Position numbers and translations under genes: made by a program. From Liolophura sinensis (taxonomy: Eukaryota; Mollusca; Polyplacophora; Chitonida; Chitonidae): 64,000 nt of DNA. This document shows, in pieces, positions 56,726 through 64,000 of the stretch. The stretch's first letter is position 1, and each line of letters begins with the position of its first letter. Below the pieces are notes generated by a model, which saw only the letters and a list, made by a program, of their open reading frames with translations, was not told the DNA's origin and did not search any database. The stretch lies in the NCBI RefSeq assembly GCF_032854445.1, contig NC_088302.1:38628191-38692190 (forward strand). Direction: 5' to 3'.

Positions 56726-56877
56726 TACGAGGCAGGCACAATCTACACATAACTGGATTCCTTTTTCATTCACACATCAGCATGTTTAAAGAAATACTAA
56801 TGTGATCCCTACTTTCTTTGGAATTCTGCAAGCACATGTAAATGTATGCTGTACTAATAATTACATGGTTACCCAGT

Positions 56878-56949
56878 GACAGGACACTGAACTATATGGT
56901 GTCAGTCAGCCAAGAGGGTTACGTACACCATATAGTTCCGTATCCTGTC
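56878..56949. repeat. 25-bp inverted repeat with 22-bp loop
   Basis: The left arm (56878-56902, starting 'gacaggacactgaactatat') pairs with the right arm (56925-56949) with two mismatches. It could form a strong hairpin or be a small fold-back element. Confidence 0.8.
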
Positions 56950-58389
56950 AACATACAATAAATTTACCATGTAGAAGACCCATCAGATCAGCTCAGAACA
57001 CTGATGTACATGTATAGGCAAATTGTTTCTGTGATATGATAATTTTTTTCACAACCAAACAAAGAGAGATAACCCAGTCAGCAGACACATACAAGGATTT
57101 ACATGTGACTGTTGCTATCCAGTGAAAGCCGATTTTATCTGATATCTGACAATGCATGTACCTGAACATACTGTAAGGTCAAAAGCCCATGGTCATATGA
57201 CAAGTTAGCGTCTGTATGCCCAGCCAATAAAAAAGAAGGCTTCTAAGTGGTACAATATTTACATGTATCAATGGGTAGTACACACATCTATAGATGTACA
57301 AGTGGGCACATGAAGCCTAATGTCCAAGTGACTCAAGCCAACAGCACACCAAGTGACCATAAAATCTTACTACAAGACAATAAACATCCCAAACTACTTG
57401 TATACTACGCAAGCATATTTCTTGAAATATACCGAAATCTGAACAAGCTGTAAAGGTTGTGCAAAAATGCTCAATTAAGGACAAAATCCTGACACTCATG
57501 GCTTAGCACAGGATATAAAACCTTACAATCTGAAAGACAATGATTTAGGGTCCTCACACAGCCCCACAAATCAATGCTTTACCTGAGGATGTATCTATAT
57601 TCAGAAACCTCGAATGACACTGCCCAAAGAACCATTTCATTTCATTATTCTGAGACATTTTCAAAACAATACACACACATAATCCATCTTTCATCTCCAT
57701 ATACAGTGTACTTATGTAAGGTCATCATAACATCACTTAAACCAAATCATCACTTAAACAAAGTCTCTATAAATTCATGCAAGGGGAAGTAATTGTATTT
57801 ATATGGAGAAATTCTGCAATGTATGCACAATTCTGAAGTTTCATTTATTAAGTATAATCATCTTGTGTTTGTAGGTGAACACAAAATCTTCAATTTTTAA
57901 TGCTTACATGTATATGCACAGTGCACTTGAGAATATGTAACTTGTATTCTGAAGTTAAACAAACAAATTTTCTACTTGGCCTGTAACATAAATTCCTGCA
58001 ATTTTAACCGTTCACTTCACCACATTGCACAGCAGGGAAATAATCCACAGAATCATGACCTCAATTAACTCCATATCTTCAGCCGGCTCTACCACTTTAA
58101 CTATGTGTTTTTCACCAGTTTACAAGTTTATATGCACCATTAACAGAATGCCTTGACACAGACGGTAAATCACTGCCACGTAGTATTTTGTTACAGCCCC
58201 AGGCAAGTTATGTTCCACCACACATACTAAATATACAATGTATTTCAGAAAACTGACACATATGCACATAAACATTGATCTCCTGATTAAGGTGTTGAAA
58301 TAGGTCAAAAAGGAGAAGTCAAGACCAACATTTAATTGCTTGTGTTATGTAAAAGTTTAATTTCATATTGATTTATTGCAATACATTGT
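56950..58389. other. Non-coding stretch, nothing recognised
   Basis: No exon or element recognised on either strand. Confidence 0.4.
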
Positions 58390-58600
58390 ATTTATTTATT
58401 TATTTATTTATTTGACTGGTGTTTTATGCCCTACTCAAGAATATATCACTTATACAATGGTGGCCAGCATTATGGTGGAAGGAAAGCGAGCAGAGCCCGC
58501 AGGAAACCCACGACCATCTGCAGGTTGCAGGCAGACCTTTCCACGTATGACCGGAATGGAAGCCAGCATGAGTTGAACTCACATTGGTGGGAGGCTCCTC
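58390..58600 (-). mobile_element. V-SINE-like element, lacking most of its head
   Basis: A long (TTTA)n tail, the core 'ccagcattatggtggaagga' and 'gcatgagttgaactcacatt'. The A-box part is absent. Confidence 0.9.
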
Positions 58601-58624
58601 TAAGTTCTGTAACTGTACAGATCA

Positions 58625-58800
58625 TTATTCACTTTATACTTGGAAGTACTGCAAATGACCTAAGTTTTTGCTCAAATTTACATATTTACAAGCAAATAAA
58701 TGTAATAAAATATTTGATAATTTCTGTGCCGAAACTCACATTTTATCACCTACCTTCCAAACACACCTCAAAACACCTCCCTTTCATAATTCCCCACTCT
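58625..58800 (+). repeat. Dispersed repeat family A, copy 3
   Basis: 'taataaaatatttgataatt', 'gtgccgaaactcacatttta' and 'ccaaacacacctcaaaacac' match copies 2 and 4. Confidence 0.6.
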
Positions 58801-61633
58801 CACGCCAGCATCTTTGATGTGCCGGATGAGAGGGATTCTTTTAGCAAACAAGGTCTTGTGGCGTCAAACCCACCCAGGATTGTTCCATACCATGGAACTT
58901 GATTATACATATTATGTTGAACCATCAAAGAGTCTTATGTTGATACATAACCATATATGGATGTACCAGGATGTGGTTCTTCCCTCCCTGGTTTCTGACC
59001 ACAGAGGATTGGTTTCAAAAGACGGCGGCTGTGTGTGGTCCATGGGTTTTATAACCCGGGACTACTTTCTTTGAAGATCACGTGCACGCTGACCGCTTGA
59101 TAATTATGCAATGTGACCCCGAAAGGACAAAGCTATGCATAAAAGAATCAGGAAAAGTAAGCAGTCATGGGTAAAATTTTAGGTCATTATGACATTTACA
59201 GTATAAGGTTCATATATTTAAAGCTAACTTTAACGGTCACATATTAGCATAAATCAAATTAATATTTTACCGTGTAGGCCCATCAGTTGGAAAGTGAATT
59301 AGGTAATATTGGCACTAAGCCACATCATAAGCATGTATCATTTAGCAAATCTAAAATATCTGTCATTTACAGGGTCAAAATCAAGTACAAATTGTTGCTG
59401 TCCAATATTACCAGTGTCTTCTGAAATCTGCTGATGCTCGATATTAGCTAGTCCTTCATTTAAATAACGGAAAATATTGTTAAACTGTTCTACAATTTAT
59501 TTTTATCTACATCAACAATATCTAGCAGAAGCCATATTGTAGAGGATTGTTCATAAATGTGGCTAGGGTCAGTTGTAATTGATAGTTGTACCAGTGTTTG
59601 TTTAACAACTCTACTAACTGTACCAAAATTCCACTGGCCTCTGATTCACTCAGTCTGACAAGCTGAATGAATTTTGATCCCTGCGTGTTAGATTAAAAGT
59701 AAAGACTTCACTTCATGTTAAATTTTATCTATTTAAAAACAATATTAAGCATACTAACAATATTAATTACACTTTGCCATGCTCTGTTACTTGTCTGCTC
59801 TCCATGACCCTTTCAACACTAGCGCCCTACATGGTACATTGGGAGTAGTAGCCATTATTCTGACATCACAGAAAGTCAACACACTAATTTAGAAACCAAA
59901 GTAATACTTTTACATATACAAAAAAAGTCTACACTGATGCAAAAACCTGAAAATCTCTTTAAAACATGAAACAGGCTTCTTCAATGTTTAAACGTCCTCT
60001 TAAGAATAACAAAATGACAGTGTCAAAACCTAGTAAATTTTCCTCTCCTGACAAAAAATTATTACATCCTGTAAGAAATAAAATATGCTCTGCCATCATA
60101 AATAGTTGTTTCATGAGCAGAAGAAATTTTTATCCAAGGTTGTCTGAGAATATAAAAATAAATCTTCTAAGCTGTGGGAATGTGCACTGTCCCATCAAAT
60201 CGTTCCTGTTGAAGGCACATAAACAGAATTAGAAAGCTTCAAAAAACAGAAAAATCATAAAAATCTCAAGACTGAACAAGGAAAAAAGCCGGATTTTCAG
60301 ATTTTTTCTTCAATTTTGAGATTTTTTCCTGTCAGCTCGCCTGTTAAACACGAAATAAAGTTGGTGTTGCCTTATACCAGACCTGACCCTCCTCTAACCA
60401 CACTGCACTTGTCTCCAAAATGGTTGTCCTGGGATGCTAATATGGGTCGAGCTTACTGAAGTAGTTGATGATGCTGTAACCAGGCTAGTTAGTGAGGAAT
60501 GTCAAGGTGCTGTTTACATAAGCCATGCCTCTATCTATATCTGACATTTCAACACTGATAACTAAGGCAGTGTGAATATGCTCTTCCTGTACAGTGGATA
60601 AGCTTTAGGAGATATCTGCCTTCACACACATGCTACAAATCTTCCAGGGCATGTACATGTATGGTCTGACAGTAACTAGTGCACCATTAAAGATGCATGG
60701 AACACAAAAACCAAAAAATATACATGTATAGCAAATATGCACGTAGTGGTTCACTTCTGTTTCAGTGTTACACCATTACCAATAAAAACCTGTTCTGGTT
60801 ATACCAATACTGGGAACTGTTCAATAATATCATTGGCCATTAATTACAAATGTTACAAAGTATTGATTTTATTCAAGGATTTGGTGACAATGCTTCCAGG
60901 GCATTGATCAATGAGGTCAGTACAGCAAATGTCATCTAAACAATAAGGCCAACTACAGGCCTTTCATTGTTTCCCCTTATGCAATTTTATCACACACAAC
61001 ATTTGATCTTAATTGCACTTGTTTTTTCAACATTTCCTTGTTTTTGTGTAGCTTGCAGCTTCCTCCACAAAAATATTACTTTACTGTCTTGTTTGTAGCC
61101 TGTTTCCTAAAACATACAATGAAGCTAATATTCCCTATGCAGATCCTTCTTAACAGAACCTCATGGTGTGATAGAGTATAATGAAAACAGACAGCCAGCC
61201 TGCTGGCATTTTTTAGAAAAAAAACAAAACCCCACAAGTTTCAATGGCCTAAACAGATAGCGTAACTGCAAAGACATACGAAACATCAGGTTTGACAAAG
61301 GTACTCTGGATTATTAAATGCCAACAGTTTATTAAAGATTGGAGCAATCTTGTGGCCTCAGACATGAGTAACTTTATTAAGTGACCAATCTGATCATCAC
61401 AAGGGCTTCAGCGTTGTTCTTATCATGACAATAATGACTTCTGGTTTTGGAAAGCCATGAACAGGTACATCCTGTGGATACACCTTATCTATTTCATGAA
61501 TACCCTGAACTTTTCTGCAAAAGCAATTAATGTTGGTTGCTCAGAGCGTAACATATTTGTATGTATCTGGACAAACATGTTCCAAACCACATCACATGTT
61601 GCCTATCACACTGAAGGATAATTCTGTTGGATT
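58801..61633. other. Non-coding stretch, nothing recognised
   Basis: Open frames here, for example 59966-60232, encode low-complexity Lys/Ser-rich peptides without recognisable motifs or splice signals. Confidence 0.4.
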
Positions 61634-61790
61634 TGTTTATTTATTTCATTAGTGTTTTACGCCATACTCAAGAATATTTCACTTATACGATGGCGGTCAG
61701 CATTATGTTGGGAGGAAACCAGGGCAAAATCCATGACCATCCGCAGGTTGCTGCAGACCTTTCCACTAATTGAGTTGGAGATAAGCACTA
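61634..61790 (-). mobile_element. V-SINE-like element, 3' two-thirds
   Basis: Tail, 'ttacgccatactcaagaata', 'gtcagcattatgttgggagg' and 'catgaccatccgcaggttgc'. The head is lost. Confidence 0.88.
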
Positions 61791-62374
61791 ATTATACAGC
61801 ACTTTTGCACTATCTGAAGTGTTACATGTAACTGTATGGGACACACCCCCACACACCATGAATCGGGTACCTCCACAGGAACACCTGTAATCAGATTGTC
61901 ACGTGCGAAGCCCTTTACACCTGGTTAAAGGTCACCTTCATAACACACAGACCTGTGCCTTGACGGATTAACGTACCAGAATTAATTCATGCAGTTTACA
62001 CTGACTCATGCACCCGTCTCATTAGCTATTCCATAATTAATACCTACATGTAGGATTTATACACATGCATATGCAATTTTAATAGGTACTATATGTTATC
62101 TGCTGAGATGGTATGATGTTTGTATACTACTGTAATTCTTCAACCTTTTTGCATGTTTGCTACGTGTTTAGGCATTATTCTGTGCAGACTGATAAAATCA
62201 TACTTTTTGTGCAGCCTTGAAACTTGCCAATCCAACCAATTTGGTTTTGCCTTCTGAATTAAATTAAAAATGCGCATAAGTTGCACTGAAAGTTAGATTT
62301 CAAATGCGAATACGTTGAGGAAATAGGGTACATGAAGCTTGTCTGTTATAACACTGCAATACTTGCATACTACA

Positions 62375-62440
62375 TGGATGAATGAATGAATGATTATGGC
62401 TTAACACCACCTCGGTTACACTTCAGCCACATCATGGCAA
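62375..62440 (-). mobile_element. Possible SINE tail fragment
   Basis: '(GAAT)n' followed by 'tggcttaacaccacctcggt' resembles the orientation and form of the second SINE family tail but is not identical. Confidence 0.35.
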
Positions 62441-63261
62441 TAGACCAACAGGACATTTTAAATAAGCTCCAAAAGCCTGACTGTTCTTAATTAAAAAACT
62501 TTTTACAGGCCTCAAATAGCAGTTCTAAAATATTTAAGGTCAAAGTGGCAAATTTATCAAGCATGAATTTAATTTGCGCACTTGGTGAATATATGAATAA
62601 TGCATATTTAAATTGGAGATCGCAATTAAATGACTGTATTGGTATGCATCTCAAATGACAATTACTCAGAAGTGGAGGCTTAATCACTGCATGTATGCAC
62701 CTGTCATGTAGTGATGTATTGTGCACTTCATAATATATTTAAGTGCCATTTTTAAAAAGAGAAGAAGTAAATTTTATTTGGACTTATGTGTACATGTACA
62801 CTACACTTTTAAAACACACTGAACATCTGGTGCCTAAGCTGTTTCATAATTAATACGCTTTCTTACTTTCCACAACTTATTATTGGTTTTGTCCAAACAT
62901 TTTAATACTTTTCTATCAAGGAATACCGGCAACTTCAACAATGACACACATGTACCTTATTATAAAACAGACTACTGAATGAAGTTACAACTATTCAAGC
63001 AATAGAGAACAAAATTTATTTCTCTTTTTGATTTTTTATGAAGTTCAGCTGCACGGTTAGTTTCCAGTGTCCAGCTAAGCAGTAGCTCCTGAATACCTAT
63101 AACACGGAGACCAGTTAGTGCATGAAGTAACACAAGGACCATTCAGGAAAGAGATAATGGTATCTACAGGAAACACCATTAAGTTTAGTCATCTGGGTCA
63201 TAGCTTTACCCGGACTATATATGTAAGTCTGTGTCAATACTAGGGTAAACTCATAAAAAAG
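62441..63261. other. Non-coding stretch, nothing recognised
   Basis: AT-rich, no exon seen. Confidence 0.4.
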
Positions 63262-63403
63262 CTGGACACGGCATTGCTTATGGATTTACAACTTCTTGGT
63301 TTATTGTCACGACTTTTCGATGCAGATACTAACATCATCATCCGCTTCGAAATGTCGTGACAATAAAACAAAGTTGTAAATCCATAAGCAATGCTTTGTC
63401 CTG
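63262..63403. repeat. Fold-back element, arms about 50-58 bp
   Basis: The left arm (63262-63320, with 'gcattgcttatggatttaca') pairs with the right arm (63347-63403), leaving a 26-bp loop and few mismatches. It would form a long hairpin. There are no coding features, so it is possibly a fold-back or MITE-type element. Confidence 0.85.
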
Positions 63404-63559
63404 TGTACTGCTGTGCCAACGTCTAAATGTCACTAAAACAAAACCTGATACATCTGCAAAAAAATTGTTAGTGAAATATGAGAAATTCTTATTGCTTTCT
63501 GTAGCTACCTGTACAGTTGTAAAAAAATATGTATAAGAAAATAAAATTGCTGTGTATGC

Positions 63560-63700
63560 CCTAAAAATTTGTCCAACAAAATGCATTTTTGTTGGACGCC
63601 ATAAAATATTACTTATGGTGCTATACCTTTCATTTTTCCAGTAGTTCACAATACCTTGCAAGTTTACAAACAAACCTCAAAACACCACTGTCATAATCAG
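63560..63700 (+). repeat. Dispersed repeat family A, copy 4
   Basis: 'ggtgctatacctttcatttt' and 'acaaacctcaaaacaccact' match copy 3 in order and spacing. It contains a local hairpin 'gtccaacaaaatgc'/'gcatttttgttggac'. Confidence 0.55.
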
Positions 63701-64000
63701 GTAAAATAAGTACTTTAGCCATGGATGACATTTTAGGCGATATATATGAAGATCATTTCTCCTTCATCCTAATTTTGTACTGTGGGTGCTTTAATCTTGA
63801 CGCATTAATTGTTTTGGTGACTGATTCATCAACTACACACTTTACTTGAGACAATATAGGCCCACTTTGCTGATGATAGAGATCTGACCAGACACAATCA
63901 GGGGGTCATTTTGACATGTTTAAATATGCACATATATTACTACATGTAACAAGTCAAAGGTCACGGAACACACTATAGGCATTGTTACAGGTCATGCATT
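63701..64000. other. Non-coding right edge
   Basis: No exon or repeat recognised. Confidence 0.4.

Noticed and set aside
58426-58902. 158-codon plus-strand open frame
   Set aside because: Its first third is SINE sequence and the rest runs through repeat family A.
59966-60232. 88-codon Lys/Ser-rich open frame
   Set aside because: Low complexity, with no splice or homology signals.

Overview
KIND OF DNA. This is an AT-rich animal nuclear window with spliced genes, GT-AG introns, tRNA-derived SINEs, MITE-like elements, microsatellites and minisatellites. Three signals point to a mollusc, probably a bivalve: an HSPA12-type Hsp70 relative, a mitochondria-eating-protein (MIEAP/SPATA18)-like gene, and about 18 copies of a tRNA-headed SINE with a (TTTA/AATA)n tail that resembles the V-SINE type reported as widespread in molluscs (RUDI-like). 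The species cannot be fixed from the sequence alone. LAYOUT. (1) 630-1599, minus: an exon or gene 5' part for an unrecognised Ser/Thr/Pro-rich protein of at least 307 residues, perhaps continuing past the left edge. (2) 1.6-9.7 kb: no gene seen; a 39-bp tandem repeat, a SINE with target-site duplication, a (TA)n tract and a MITE-like element. (3) 9720-15585, minus: a complete four-coding-exon HSPA12-like gene of 621 aa, with a 46-bp satellite in intron 1 and a GC-rich probable promoter near 15.85-16.06 kb. (4) 15.6-21.4 kb: intergenic, with one clear MITE-like element. (5) 21648-25936, plus: a MIEAP-like gene, divergent from HSPA12. Its coiled-coil and central exons are intact; its C-terminal exons carry frame breaks. 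(6) 25.9-35.4 kb: intergenic and SINE-rich, including a nested SINE pair and a tandem array carrying tRNA B-box-like motifs. (7) 35407-43437, minus: a seven-repeat beta-thymosin gene. Each internal repeat is one exon of exactly 114 nt with phase-1 introns on both sides, and there is a small terminal exon. The first coding exon has a 1-nt frame break. (8) 43.5-64 kb: no coding gene seen. It may hold the long 5' UTR intron and promoter of the thymosin gene (best candidate first exon near 55.07-55.23 kb), with many SINEs, two unnamed dispersed repeat families, a G-rich minisatellite, a 24-C run and two strong inverted repeats. HOW THE GENES RELATE. The three recognised genes act in different cell processes (actin-monomer binding, Hsp70-like ATPase, mitochondrial quality control), and nothing in the sequence links them functionally. 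HSPA12 and MIEAP are head-to-head about 6 kb apart; MIEAP and thymosin are convergent about 9.5 kb apart. CAUTION. Single-nucleotide frame breaks occur in two otherwise well-conserved genes. They could be mutations or residual indel errors in the assembly; the sequence alone cannot tell. No previously undescribed system is evident. The most distinctive element is the symmetric 114-nt exon array of the thymosin gene.
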